A DNA stretch of 64,000 bases from positions 124,001-188,000 of the IMG/VR virus record IMGVR_UViG_3300020473_001965. The stretch is one strand, 5' to 3'. Source of the DNA: a virus. Of the stretch, positions 21,682 to 33,200 are shown one piece after another; within the stretch, counting starts at the first letter, position 1, and the number at the start of each line of letters is the position of its first letter. Under the pieces are notes generated by a model that was given only the letters and a program-made list of their open reading frames with translations, was not told where the DNA came from and ran no database searches. The position numbers and the translations under genes are program-made.

Positions 21682-24600
21682 TTAGGCCTTAATTACGATT
21701 ACCTGATCTTCGTTCTCAAGAGCGAAGAAGAACGCAACTCTATCAGCACCTACGCCGTGAAGCTTGTAGTCACCATTAGTAGCTGCAGTTCCTGAAAGCA
21801 TCAACTGGCCATTGACGTAAACGTCGGTAGCAGAAGGGTTCTGTCCACCGTCGTGATCAAGACTGTTGTTAACTGTCAGTGGAACACCAGCTGTGTGCGA
21901 TCCAGTGATTGCAACATTAAACTTGCCACGAGTACCACCGCCTGCGAGATCATTGAGAGCTCCGACGATTGACTTGTTGGCGGCAAAGTTTGAGATGTAA
22001 TCAGTGTACTCACCTACTGAAACAGCGAGTGAGAGAGCACCACCAGTAATGTTTGCTGCACCCGAGAATGCATCACCAAACTGAATTTCAGCGTTGGCGA
22101 CGGAGCCCGTAAGAAGCAGGTTACCACCCTTGCTGTCGATTGTCAAAACGCCTGTCTCGTTAGTAATCGATGAAGCTGAGCCGTTGTGTGACAGCTTAAG
22201 GTCTCTTCCTGTACCTGCACCCAAGAGTGTGTTATCAGGTACTCCAACGAAGTTGTTAGCAGAGTTGACAGTGAAGAGCAACGCATCAGAAGCATTCTTG
22301 ATTTCAAGAGCATCAGCATCAGAGTCTGAAACGATTATATCGCGGGATCCTTGCATATCAAGGTTGGCATCCAAGTCAAGAAGTTGACTTACTAGCACCT
22401 TCTCACTACCGTTTGATGTGATAGCAGCGATGTAGTTATTTGCACCCTCTTGGATAGCAAATGCCTGTGCGCTGTTATCAAGAATACCAATACGTGAAGT
22501 ACCTGAGAAGTGAGTATTGAGTCCACCTCCACCGTCCATCAAGAGTTGAGTATCTGCAACGAAGTGAAGAATACCATCAGCAACCTGCTGAATTCTAGTG
22601 TTGGCATCACCGAACTGAAGTTGCTTGTTACCGTTCAACAGAAGACCATTGTCAGGTACGTGAGTCAAACTTACATCTTGATCATCACCGAAGTTAAGAA
22701 CTGCAGAATCTGCAAGGAACAGATCTGACCAGTTGTTGTTAGCGCTACCAAGAGATGCACCATCATCATTCAGCGGGATAAGACCAGCTGTAGCGTTGAT
22801 AGTAACAGCACCGTTAGACTTGACTGCCAAGTTAACACCGGAAGATGCAATTCCCTTGTTGCTGCCATCGAACTGAAGTTCTCTGTTGTTGCCAAGGATT
22901 CGAATGTGAGCCGAACCTGAAAGTAGCGCTGCATCAGAATCTGATTCATCATACTCAATACCGAAGTTTAAGTCATTTCCGAACCAAACAACCTGGTTAT
23001 CAGCGAATCTCCAGTCTGCACCCGTCACGACAACTTTGTCTGCACTTGCTTCATCGTATGAGATAGTTCCGTCATTGTTACTACCAAATACAAGGCTCTT
23101 GTCGTCAGCCATCTGAAGACCGCTTCCGTTCATTGACATTACATCTGCGCCACCTGCTTCGAATGAGATTACGTCATCAGAAGGTGAGCGGATTGAAGTA
23201 TCGCCATCGAGGTCCAAGTCAATACGACCTTGGCCGTTTAGATCGATATCATCAACGAAGAGCTTACGCCAAGCAGTGCCATCAGCACCAAGGTCGTCAG
23301 CAGAGTCCCCACCAGGAAGAACGTTGTTACCAGCTGGATCGAGAACGATATCAGCAGCAGCAACAATTCTAACATTTGAAGAGTCAATGTCGATTTGGTT
23401 AGTTGCACCAGCAATCTGGAATGAGTCAGCGCGGAATGAGATATCAGATGTCATACTTGCAACAGATGTAATTGAGCCACTGTTCGGGTTAGCAATAGAA
23501 CCGATACCGAAAGCATTAGTATCGATACGGCCGAGTGCGACGTCAGGACGAGCAGCAGTAGCAGAGCCTGATGTGAAAAGGATACCGCTGTTAGAGTTAA
23601 GTGCTTGAGCACCTACACCCATAACGATAACTGGATCCTGAACAAGAAGGTTAGCTGTATCAAGCGTGGTTGTTGTTCCGTTAACTGTCAAATCACCTGG
23701 AACGGTGAGCGAACCAGCGATGGTAAACGCACCAGCAATTGTCATATCAGATAGAACGTGAACTGAATCAGCTCCCGATGAGCCACTTAACTCAATCTTT
23801 CCAGCAGAGGCTGAAAGGACGAGGTTTCCTGCATTAGCAACAAACTTTGAAGCAGCACCACCAGTTAGCTCAACAGCACCACCAGCATTGTGAGTAGAAG
23901 CGCCAGTTACATCAATATCAAGAATACCCGCGTCGACATCTACAATAGATCCGGCGTTAGCATCAGCGTCGATGTGAAGAGCAACTCCAGCAGTGTGAGC
24001 TGAGACTAGTGAAATGTGACCATCAGCAGAAGTCGTTGTTAAACTGATTTCGTCAGCGACATCGACGTCCATACCACCAGCTGAGGTTACTTTAAGTGCA
24101 TCTGCATCAGTTCCGTCAGCGTCTAGGATCAGAGAGTCATTACCTGCTTGAACAGTAACACCACCAGCAGTTGCGACAAGGCTGATAGCATCATCAGCTG
24201 TACCTGCTGTGTTTGTAAGTGAGACCTTCTCATTTGCAGGTGTACCGTGAGGGGTGAAGACCATCTCTACAGCACCGTTTTTACCGAGCTTGAGAGTCTG
24301 TCCGTCAGCAAGAATCGCACCCACTGTCATCGAGCCAGCTGAAGAGTCGATTGAAACCGCCCCTGAGCCGTCGATGTCAATAGCAGCAGCGTTAGCAACT
24401 GTTACGTTTCTATTGTCAGCAATGTTGAGGATTGAAACGCCACCTTCCTGAAGATCGACACCGGCTGCACCGTCAATTGTGAGAGCACCAGCAGCTGTAT
24501 CGATTTCCATGGCATCAGTAGCTTTAATATCACCTTCAAGGTGAAGATCTTGCCAAGCAGCAGATGCTGAACCTAAGTCGTAGGTGTCATCTGTTCCTGG

Positions 24601-24822
24601 AAGAAGGTTTTGATGAAATGTGCCTGCAGCTGATTCAGAGAATGACCCGGCGTGACCGTGAATTCTCTTAATAGATGAGGCTAAATGTGAGAGGACTACA
24701 TCAAGTGATCCAGCGCCAATAGATCCTGTTGCAAGTGCAGCTAACTGATCGTTAATCTGACCTGAACCATCACCGATTGATCCGGTTACTTGAGATAATC
24801 TCATTTGTGTTTTTGAAGCCAT
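21682..24822 (-). CDS. Large tail fibre/adhesin, repetitive beta protein (1046 aa)
   Basis: A 1046-aa, Gly/Asp/Ala/Ser-rich protein with short repeated strands such as LTIDGAAGVDL and SLTNTAGTADDAISLVATAG, as expected for a beta-helical or trimeric fibre shaft. It begins with a helical segment (MRLSQVTGSI; QINDQLAALATGSIG) that may attach it to the particle. TYDLGSASAAWQDLHLEG and similar units (ADDLGADGTAWRKLFVDDI; GASLGSANNNWSDLFLADS) recur three times. The last 80 residues (VAITGSHTAGVPL; DVYVNGQLMLSG) form a domain present twice in the 425-aa protein at 25306-26583. ATG with AAAGGA upstream; a 142-base AT-rich leader precedes and the strongest terminator of the window follows, fitting a highly expressed virion gene. 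Confidence 0.85.
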   Translation of the reverse strand: MASKTQMRLSQVTGSIGDGSGQINDQLAALATGSIGAGSLDVVLSHLASSIKRIHGHAGSFSESAAGTFHQNLLPGTDDTYDLGSASAAWQDLHLEGDIKATDAMEIDTAAGALTIDGAAGVDLQEGGVSILNIADNRNVTVANAAAIDIDGSGAVSIDSSAGSMTVGAILADGQTLKLGKNGAVEMVFTPHGTPANEKVSLTNTAGTADDAISLVATAGGVTVQAGNDSLILDADGTDADALKVTSAGGMDVDVADEISLTTTSADGHISLVSAHTAGVALHIDADANAGSIVDVDAGILDIDVTGASTHNAGGAVELTGGAASKFVANAGNLVLSASAGKIELSGSSGADSVHVLSDMTIAGAFTIAGSLTVPGDLTVNGTTTTLDTANLLVQDPVIVMGVGAQALNSNSGILFTSGSATAARPDVALGRIDTNAFGIGSIANPNSGSITSVASMTSDISFRADSFQIAGATNQIDIDSSNVRIVAAADIVLDPAGNNVLPGGDSADDLGADGTAWRKLFVDDIDLNGQGRIDLDLDGDTSIRSPSDDVISFEAGGADVMSMNGSGLQMADDKSLVFGSNNDGTISYDEASADKVVVTGADWRFADNQVVWFGNDLNFGIEYDESDSDAALLSGSAHIRILGNNRELQFDGSNKGIASSGVNLAVKSNGAVTINATAGLIPLNDDGASLGSANNNWSDLFLADSAVLNFGDDQDVSLTHVPDNGLLLNGNKQLQFGDANTRIQQVADGILHFVADTQLLMDGGGGLNTHFSGTSRIGILDNSAQAFAIQEGANNYIAAITSNGSEKVLVSQLLDLDANLDMQGSRDIIVSDSDADALEIKNASDALLFTVNSANNFVGVPDNTLLGAGTGRDLKLSHNGSASSITNETGVLTIDSKGGNLLLTGSVANAEIQFGDAFSGAANITGGALSLAVSVGEYTDYISNFAANKSIVGALNDLAGGGTRGKFNVAITGSHTAGVPLTVNNSLDHDGGQNPSATDVYVNGQLMLSGTAATNGDYKLHGVGADRVAFFFALENEDQVIVIKA

Positions 24823-24944
24823 TTGTTATTTTCCTTTTAGTTTATGTTTGTTTAGAATGATTTCTTACTAAACTACACGCTAACACTAACTGTCTTATTT
24901 AACCTAAACTAATAAACGAAATTAACTTAATTTTTAACTTAACG
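24823..24944 (-). promoter_or_regulatory. AT-rich leader before the 1046-aa fibre gene
   Basis: The longest gene-free stretch of the adhesin block. On the minus strand it holds two direct copies of TTAAGTTAA three bases apart (about 24922-24942), then GGTTAAATAAGACAG, which is weakly like a T4-type late promoter (6 of 8 matches), and finally AAAGGA before the ATG. No convincing sigma70 promoter is seen. A promoter here is inferred from the isolation of the gene, not proven. Confidence 0.3.
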
Positions 24945-24966
24945 AAAACAAACGAAGCTGGGCTTC
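24945..24966 (-). terminator. Weak Rho-independent terminator candidate
   Basis: GAAGC (24962-24966 on the complement), loop CCA, GCTTC, then a T-rich stretch (GTTTGTTTTCG) on the minus strand. The stem of only five pairs overlaps the stop codon of the small gene at 24965. Weak, but its position between the small gene and the leader of the fibre gene fits. Confidence 0.35.
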
Positions 24967-25237
24967 ATTTCTTATATATCATCTTCTTTAGCAATCTTAT
25001 GTGATTGTCAAATTTTGAACACTCACTGTTAATAAAATCATACGCTAAAGAAATAGCCGATCCGTCTGAATCATCAAATTCAAACATGAATCTTCCATTG
25101 GCCGATGACTCTGCCTTTATTAACTTCAGGCCTTTCATGTGCAAGAAAGCAGCTGTGGCTAAGTCGGATGTTACAAAAGTTTTTTGAGCCACTGGACCAG
25201 TCTCCTCGACTACAAAGTCATCAAAAATAAATATCAA
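24965..25237 (-). CDS. Small DUF5659-like phage protein
   Basis: A 90-aa protein. The order KTFVTSDLATAAFLHMKG (strand, then helix), LKLIKAES, GRFMFEFDDSD and a final helix with HIRLLKKMIYK matches the DUF5659-type phage proteins, which have no known function. The only possible start is TTG at 25237, because an in-frame stop lies 24 bases upstream and the next Met would remove the first third. No good ribosome site is seen. A TTGACA box occurs upstream (25285-25290) but without a clear -10. Confidence 0.6.
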   Translation of the reverse strand: MIFIFDDFVVEETGPVAQKTFVTSDLATAAFLHMKGLKLIKAESSANGRFMFEFDDSDGSAISLAYDFINSECSKFDNHIRLLKKMIYKK

Positions 25238-25305
25238 CTTAGTTCTAAATTTAACTTCTCAATACGACTGTCTTGATATCATATTGTCAATGAAAAGATG
25301 GACAC

Positions 25306-26583
25306 TTAACCAATCATCAAAGCTGTGACTACATCATCTTTTTCTAAATTAAATTTGAAAGTTATTCCTGACGTCGACGACCCTTCTAGTTCATAGTCGT
25401 AAGATGATCCCGAGGTCATTAGCTGGCCGTTTAAAAATATGTGTATTTTTGATGGCTTGTACTCTGCTTTTGAAAAATCTGCACTGCCCATCTTCAAAGC
25501 AATGTTTTGAGCATGAGAACCTGTAACGGCATAGACTACCTTGGATGGTAATCCAGAAGCAAATCCCGTCACAGAAGATGATGTCAGATAGGTTACGGCG
25601 TCTATTAAATCATCTTTCTCAAGCAGCGCATTTAATTTTATCTGGTTGTCTGATAGTATTGTGTAGTCAGCTTCATTGTCGTCTACTTGTGCACTTGTTC
25701 CAGAATGTAGAAGCTGCCCATTAAGGAAAACGTCTATCATGTTAGGTCTATTACCTGATTTTTCAAAACTAGTACTAGCAACCCTAAAGGCAGAACCAGC
25801 CGCATGTGACCCTGTTACAGTGTAGACCTTCTTCTCTCTAGTGTCATCAGATCCACTGCCGCCGCCGGAACCACTACCCCCGCCCCCGTTGCCAGAACCT
25901 GATGATCCTGACGCTACTACTTCGTCGAGCATCTTTCCTACATAAAGAAATGCCCTTGCTGTTGTTGGAATTTTAGCAGCATCATAATCTTGCAAGAACA
26001 CGATACCGTTATAATAATCAATACTCCAGTCTAGCTCGTCAAGAAGAGGAATCTCATTAGCCTCAGAAGGTTCGCCGGCGTAGATCTTCATGATGTAGGG
26101 GTTGGGTGCATCGTTAGAGAAGTTTGGTGGGACAATTTGAAGCCCACCTAGCGTCTCATAAAGCGTTTTACCATTATTAAATGTTCCGTTGCCCTTCTTG
26201 GCATTAGAAGAAACTGTTTGGTATGTTCCTGTCAAAGAAAGCTTATAAGCATGCGGACCGGAGCTTTGAGCTTCGTCTCCGCCACCAAAGCCTGTACTAC
26301 CAAATGAGCCTACGTTGGCGTCGTAAGTTGTTCCAGCTACTGCAGTTAAGTCAAACTGAACAAATTCAACTGTTGCATCTGAACCTGCCGAAGCACTCTG
26401 GAGTAAGTACAGTGTTTTTGCCGGGCTTGTGGGTATTGACTGTCCAAATATTGTCTGTGAAGCTACTTGAATATTTGAGCCGATCGTTTCTTGAGCATCA
26501 GACTTTAATGCAGACGTGTTTGCTTTGCCCAGAAGTTTTTTCTGAGCAAATAAAGTCGCTATCTGATTAGTTTTTCCTGCCAT
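25306..26583 (-). CDS. Modular virion adhesin (425 aa): anchor domain, Gly/Ser linker, two C-terminal domains
   Basis: Residues 1-230 match the N-terminus of the 2908-aa fibre almost end to end (both start with FAQKKLLGKA, contain KTLYLLQSA or RTLYVLQSA, PNPYI(M/V)KIY, DYYNGI(V/L)FLQDY and ARAF(L/V)YVGKM). This is probably the tail-attachment domain. A Gly/Ser linker of about 25 residues follows. Then come two copies of a roughly 80-residue beta domain (VTGSHAAGSAFRV; DVFLNGQLLHSG; and VTGSHAQNIALKM; HIFLNGQLMTSG), which also ends the 1046-aa fibre. Start ATG 26583, three bases after the stop of the giant fibre gene. Likely a short fibre sharing a socket with the giant one. Confidence 0.8.
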   Translation of the reverse strand: MAGKTNQIATLFAQKKLLGKANTSALKSDAQETIGSNIQVASQTIFGQSIPTSPAKTLYLLQSASAGSDATVEFVQFDLTAVAGTTYDANVGSFGSTGFGGGDEAQSSGPHAYKLSLTGTYQTVSSNAKKGNGTFNNGKTLYETLGGLQIVPPNFSNDAPNPYIMKIYAGEPSEANEIPLLDELDWSIDYYNGIVFLQDYDAAKIPTTARAFLYVGKMLDEVVASGSSGSGNGGGGSGSGGGSGSDDTREKKVYTVTGSHAAGSAFRVASTSFEKSGNRPNMIDVFLNGQLLHSGTSAQVDDNEADYTILSDNQIKLNALLEKDDLIDAVTYLTSSSVTGFASGLPSKVVYAVTGSHAQNIALKMGSADFSKAEYKPSKIHIFLNGQLMTSGSSYDYELEGSSTSGITFKFNLEKDDVVTALMIG

Positions 26584-26586
26584 GAT

Positions 26587-29500
26587 CTACTCGTATGCCA
26601 CCGTAATTCTATCTAAATAACCTGTCCAATTCTTGTGAGCCGTAATTCGAATTGCAACATACTCAGCTGAGGAAGCTGTTCCGTTACATGTCTCGCCATT
26701 GAGCGTGCAGATGTTTTCGGCACCGGACTTCACAACTGCGGCTGTCAAGTCACCGCTGAGACCTCCGTCTCCATCTGATGTGTTTCCGGCACCTGACGAA
26801 GCTCTGGCTGTGTCTAACCATCCCGTCTTTCCAGGCACCTTACATTCAACATGAATACTATCATTTGCTCCCAAGCTTCCTGAGTTGGGACCTGCTAGAG
26901 CTTTGATTGTAGCGTTTCCTCTTAATGTTATTGTGACTTGAGCCACATCGTTGGTGGTGTTGTTTTTGAACGCCCTAAAATATTCCCGGCGGCCGACAGA
27001 GGGTGAGCTATAGTTCATATTACCATCAGGTCCTTGCAAACTTCCTCCATCAGCAACGTTTCTATAGTCTCCTGAGTTTCCGCCTGTCAAGGGAGTTACT
27101 AGATGACCATCGTAAATTATTAATCCGCTATAGTAATTTGTATTACCACCGTCATTTACAGACTTTGTCGAATCCCAAGATCCTGTGGGTGCTCCGGCTT
27201 GACCCTGTGTTGTGTATGAACCTGAAATTAGCCTGTATTTTTCACCACTAAAGTATTCTTCAGTGTTTGCATTTGAATTATCGCTGGCACTAAACACCAT
27301 AAAGTTGGATTTAGTCTGGGTTGCAGTAGTTACATTACTCTTTAGCGGATGTTTTACCCTAAGCGCTGCGGCCGCAGAAGTTGCATTTTCTGGTAAAGAA
27401 TCAGCAGAAGCAAAAACCAGTGAAGCTGTCAAATTAAGGTTTGTCAGCTCAGACCCAGCTGTGGTCGATAATGACGGCATCGTTGTACTAGAGGCTGTCA
27501 CCTTTTTGTCTGTCAGCAAGGTTCCTGATGCTACTATATGCTGAACAGTCACATTTGATGTGTTTACGACTGAGATGGCTGAGCTGTCTGAAGAGTACAC
27601 ATCCCTGTACGAATTTACAAACCTTGCAAGAAGACTTGCTGTGCAGTGTGTGTAGTATTTTATTCCGCTCAAGTGGAAGAGGTTGTTTGATCCTGAGAAG
27701 TTTGTCATCGAAACATTGTCTGCAGACATTGTCGATGAATCATTGTCATTCACCCACTCGATATAGTTTGTATTTCTATCAGACCCAGCAACGGTGTGTA
27801 TAACCCTTGCATAATTCCAGCCGTTTCTCTGATCGGCAGTATGAATTTTGTACTTAGCTGTTCTATAGATCTCTGTATAGTCAGGCATACCGTTATTGTA
27901 TTCAGCATGGTCCCAAACACTAATGTTAGTAAAGCCTGAACCGTTACTATTCAAAGAAGATCCGGCACCGTCTCCTGGGTTTCCTGTGCCTATTAAGTTA
28001 TAAGACCCAGTAATCTCTACGGTGTGTATCACAGATCCATTTACTTCTAGTTTTAAAGATCCACTGTTTGCATCGGAGAAGGAATTGGCTACATGATTTT
28101 TGTGCGATCCGTTGTTGTCTCCTGTTACGTCTTCATTAAGATCACCTGTAATGTGTGTATCAAAAGCAAACACTGATCTTCGATGGTTGTTAGAAGACGC
28201 AGCAGTCTGATATGTTCCATTTATATCAACAGCAGAAAATCCGGCTGTTGTGCTTACATTTGTATAACCCGTTATTGACTTCGATGCGCCAAACGAAAGC
28301 TTGCAATCTGTACCATCTTCGTTACAATCGATATCATCCAGATCAGGTATCGCTGTAATTGTTCCAGTGCCTCCTCCAAATGATACTGTAATTTCACTAA
28401 TGTTTCCTGTCCAGGATGCGTCAGCTTCAATTCTTAAACCTATGTACTCATTATTGCCTATTCCTACTGTTCCTAGCGTTACATAGTTTGTGGCGCTTAA
28501 AGTATTGTCAAAGCTTAGTGAGCCATTTGCTGTGTGCGCTCCGTCGTTGTCGTCATATGAATCAAGAACAAACTCGGTCGCTAGATCTAACCAACCAGTA
28601 GATCTAGATCCATCTGACGGGAATTTTACAAAAGCACGGAGTCTGCTTGAATTTAGAGCAGTTGCTGCTGGGACGATTGTCCCGCCAGAGCCGTTAATTA
28701 CTATGGAGAGATCATATTTTGTAGAACCTGTTTCATTCTTGAACCATCTATAGAATGTTCTTTGACCAGACTCTCCTGAATAGTTGGGATTCTCTAGCGG
28801 CGAATTGTTTAAAGTCCCGCCCTCACTATCATCTCTAAAGTCACCTGAATTTAGTGCCTGAGTTGGTGAACAAAGTTTATCATCATAGAACTGAAGGCCG
28901 TTACTGTGCCCTCCATTTGACGATGTCATGTGTTTCTTAGAGTCCCATTTATTTGATGCATCATAGAGAGATGCTTGGGTATCATAAGATCCGCTAACAA
29001 TTCTATAATTTTCTCTTCTAAATGTCTCAGCAAGCGCTGTGGATGAATTAGAGAGGTCATACATCAATATCCCGGTAGTAGAAGATTGACCGCTATTAGA
29101 CAGGTTAGATTTTAGTGGGTGCGTAACTGAGACTCCTGCAGTTAGAGAACCACTGAGGAAATAGTTTGCTGATACAGTTGCTGATCCTGTTAGGTGGAGT
29201 GTTTTAGTGTGGTTTTCTCCTGCGCCCGTATTTATCGTTGGTTTTGCCTGTGCTGATATCGAATAAGTTACTCCAGATTTAGACGATGCTGAATTTGAAG
29301 TTGTAAAAGTTATATTGTTAGTATCGTAAACATTCCTATAGGCATTCTTAACTCTAGCCTTGTATGTTGCTGTTCCACTTCTAAAGTACTCGATACCGGA
29401 CAAGTGAATACTTCCCGAACCAACGAAGGCTAATGAATTACCCTCAGCAACAAGAGTGTTTGGATCATCATCATTCACCCATTCAATGTAATTGGTCGTC

Positions 29501-30205
29501 TGTGTAGATCCGGTTCTAATATGCTGAACTCTAGCATAGTTCCACCCTCTTCTCTGCGTTCCTGATGCGATAAAGAACTTGCCTGTTCGATGTTTGAACG
29601 AAGTAAATGCATTTCCGTTTGATAAGGTTCCAGTAGAGGGAGAAGAAAAGAATTTAAATCCCGAGCCATTCGCGTCTACATGTGACCCGGAACCAAGGCC
29701 TGATGATCCGCTTCCGATTGGGTCTTGCGTCAAGTCCACTGTTTTGATTGTCGTTCCATTGACTGTCAAGCGAACGACACCCGAATCACCCTCTCCAAAA
29801 GAATACTTTGGATAATTCTGTATGCTATTCCCTTGACTATTATACGCCACATCACTGTTTAAGATTCCCGTGATATGAGTGTCACCATCAAATACTCCCA
29901 TGCGAATATTGTTGCTAGCTGTAACAACTGTATACAAAGCATTTACATCTGCTGCAGATCCAACCCCGGCGGATGCTGCTACACTAGTGTATGCTGGGTT
30001 TGATGAAGCCAGATTATTTGAAGATCCGAACGAGAGGTACACACCTGAACCTGAGTGGAGTGCGTTGATATTATCTAAAGCGGGTGCTGGTTCTGGTGCG
30101 AGTGCTTTTAAAACCTCATTAAATCTATCGATTGCAGTCCCGATAGGTGTTGTTGACAAAAAGTCCGTAAATAGCCCGTCTGTGTACGAGCCGTCTTCAG
30201 GTTTA
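26587..30205 (-). repeat. C-terminal fibre block, copy in the giant fibre
   Basis: About 3.6 kb encoding roughly 1200 residues that match the block at 35314-38935 nearly residue for residue at the start (DGSYTDGLFTDF, FNEVLKALAPEPAPALDN) and more loosely in the second half. It is made of two related modules of about 500 residues each, so four such modules exist in the window. Confidence 0.85.
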
Positions 30206-33200
30206 CCTATCGAAGATGTAACCGATGCTATCCCACCCTGAGAATCATTTACTACAAACCCGTCTGTAAAGTCGACTCTTGAAATACTTGAGATGGAAGT
30301 TGACCCTGAGCTTACATTGATTGATCCGCCGCTAGCTGAAGCTGATATCGTTACTTGACCATTTGAAGCAGAAGCTATAGTTACATTATTTCCTGCAACT
30401 AGATATGAGACGCCTTCTTTGGTATTATTAATCGACCCAGAAATTACGCCACCAAACGGGCCCTTAGCTGCAAGAACTCCACTAGTAACAAGATCTCCTG
30501 AGAATATCGACTCATTCGATTTCACTCTTAGCGACACACCTCCCGTCAGGTGAAGCTCACCCTTTGTGTGTATGCGAACTTTTCTCTGAGTTCCAGTAGC
30601 AGATCCTGTCAAGTATATGTTACCTGCAGCAGAGCTTCCTAAGTCTATTAATCGTATTGTACCTGCATCTGATCCCAGCTTTACTTCGTCTCGAGCAAAT
30701 AGTTTTATGCTTCCTGACGGGTTCTTTACTGTGGGTGTTGTTCCGTCTGTTGTGTTGAACTCAAAGTCGTTACCCACCTTAAGAGGTGAACCACCGAAAA
30801 GTGTACCACTTAAAACAACATCACCACTAAAGACAGCAACGCCTGAAGTGGCGGGTGTTACACCGCCTCCCTGTGCGCCTGAAACGAAGAACGTTACATT
30901 TGTTCCTGGGAGTGGGGGTAGATGATTTGATGTTGCAACTGATGAACTTCCAAAAATAGTTGTACCAGTTATAGCAAGCGCAACAGACGATCCTCCTGCA
31001 ACCTTTATCTGCACGGGTTGATTATCTACAGTTATTATTGCTCCGGCACCGGTAGCACCTTCATCGTAAGCTTGATCAAGAGTGTTTCCTAAGTCTGAGT
31101 CGAACGGGTTCATCGCAACAGTGACTTGTCCATTCGAAGCAGATGTTATTGCAACGCCTGATCCTGCAATTAGATAAGAAGATCCATCAGAAAGGCGAGT
31201 GAGTGATCCGGATAAAGCTGAGCCCTTGATAGTACCATCGACATCCAGCTCAGTAGAAGGACTTCCCGTTCCAATTCCTACTTTCCCAGCACTATCTATT
31301 GTCATCCTGGTATTCAACCCGTTCGTACCAAACCTCATTTTATTGGTGTTGCCGGAATAATCAATCCAGCCTTCACCATCATTTGCGTTTGTGGTTCGAG
31401 CAAATCTAATAGTACCAATACCGGTGTTTGCGGAAGCAATTGTCATTCCGCGGTTGCCTGTATGGTCACCGATGACAAGATCGTCTTTTTCGTCGGGTTG
31501 AGCACCCGGTGTGGTCGTTCCAATACCGACACTGTCGTTTCCGCCATCTACGAATAGCATGCCGGTTTTGCCACTTGACTCTACACGGAAGTCTTTATCA
31601 GCGCCCGATTCGTTAAATGTTACATTCCCATCTACTTTCAGAGTGCCAGCAATATCGACTGAGCCTGTAAAGTGGTGTGTGTCGTCAGAAGTATCTCCAA
31701 ATTTAGTAGAGCCGGAGCGGTACATTATACTCGATGAAACAACCATTGTGTGAAATTCATTTGCAATGATTGAGCCCGAAACTACTAGGTCGTCATTTAT
31801 TGTGACCTGGCCTCTAAATGTACTTCCAGAGAGTGTCGCCACTAGTGAGTCATCGATTGCCAGCTCAGTCGAATCTATCTTTAATCCACCCCCGGACTTG
31901 AGGTCGAGTGCAAACTCTGTCCCACCAAGATCAAGACCGTTTCCAGCTGTATACGTCGTATTGGTATTGGTAGCTGCAACTGTAACTTGTCCATTCGAAG
32001 CAGATGTTATCGTTACGTTGTTTCCTGCAACGAGGTAGCTCTTTCCATCAATCAGTCTAGTTAGTGACCCGCTTAAGCCGAGTGTTGACCTTAGTGTCCC
32101 TGTCAAGTCAACAGCTATGTTAGGTAGATTGCTTCCGATTCTTACGCGCTCTACCAAAGACGTACCATCGTGTGTAGACAAAACAAGATCGTTTGTCGTA
32201 GCACCTGAAAGCATTAGAGACGCGCCGACAGCTCCTGCAGCCCCTTCAAAGCTTAAGTTGCTGTTTTGAGAATTGTTCGACCTTCGAAGAGTAATCTTTG
32301 GACTAGCTGCGTTCAGCTCAACTTCGGTTCCTGTGAATGTAAAGGCTGAGCTTGCTCCGAAAGATCCGCCATTATTGTATTGGATCTGGGTGTTAGCACC
32401 TGCAGGTGATGATGCAGCAGCAGCTACAGTTACCTGACCGTTAGAAGCTGACGTTATCGTTACGTTGTTTCCTGCGACTAGATATGATTTACCATCGACT
32501 AATCGTGTTAATGACCCAGAAATCCCACTGGTGAAACTAGCAGAACCTGTAAAGAAGTGAGTGTCGTCTGAAGTGTCTCCAAACTTTGTCGAGCCGCTCC
32601 TATACATTATGCTAGAAGACACCACCATGGTGTGAAACTCATTAGCGACTATTGTACCAGAGACAATCAAGTCATCGTTGACAGTAACTTTGCCTTTAAA
32701 AGTACTCCCTGAGAGGGTTGCTACGAGAGAATCATCTAGTGCCAACTCAGTTGAATCTATCTTTAGACCTCCACCAGATTTAAGATCCAGAGAGAACGTG
32801 GTCGTTGAAAGGTCAAGCCCGTCGCCGGCAGTATACGTCGTGTTGGTATCTGTTGATGTAACTGTAACCTGACCATTAGAGGCTGAGGATATGGTTACGT
32901 TGTTTCCTGCAACTAGATATGATTTGCCATCGGTAAGCTGGGTTAGTGATCCAGAAAGACCTTTCGTTGCCTCTATAGAGCCTGTTGCACCAACATTTCC
33001 TCTAAATTGTGATCCACTGATAGTTGCTACAACTGAATCATTGATCGCGAGCTCTGTTGAATCTATTTTTAATCCGCCCCCAGACTTGAGATCGAGAGAA
33101 AACGTGGTTGTTGAAAGATCTAGTCCATCACCAGCTGTGTATGTTGTGTTGGTATCCGTCGACGTGACCGTAACTTGCCCATTAGACGAGGATGATATCG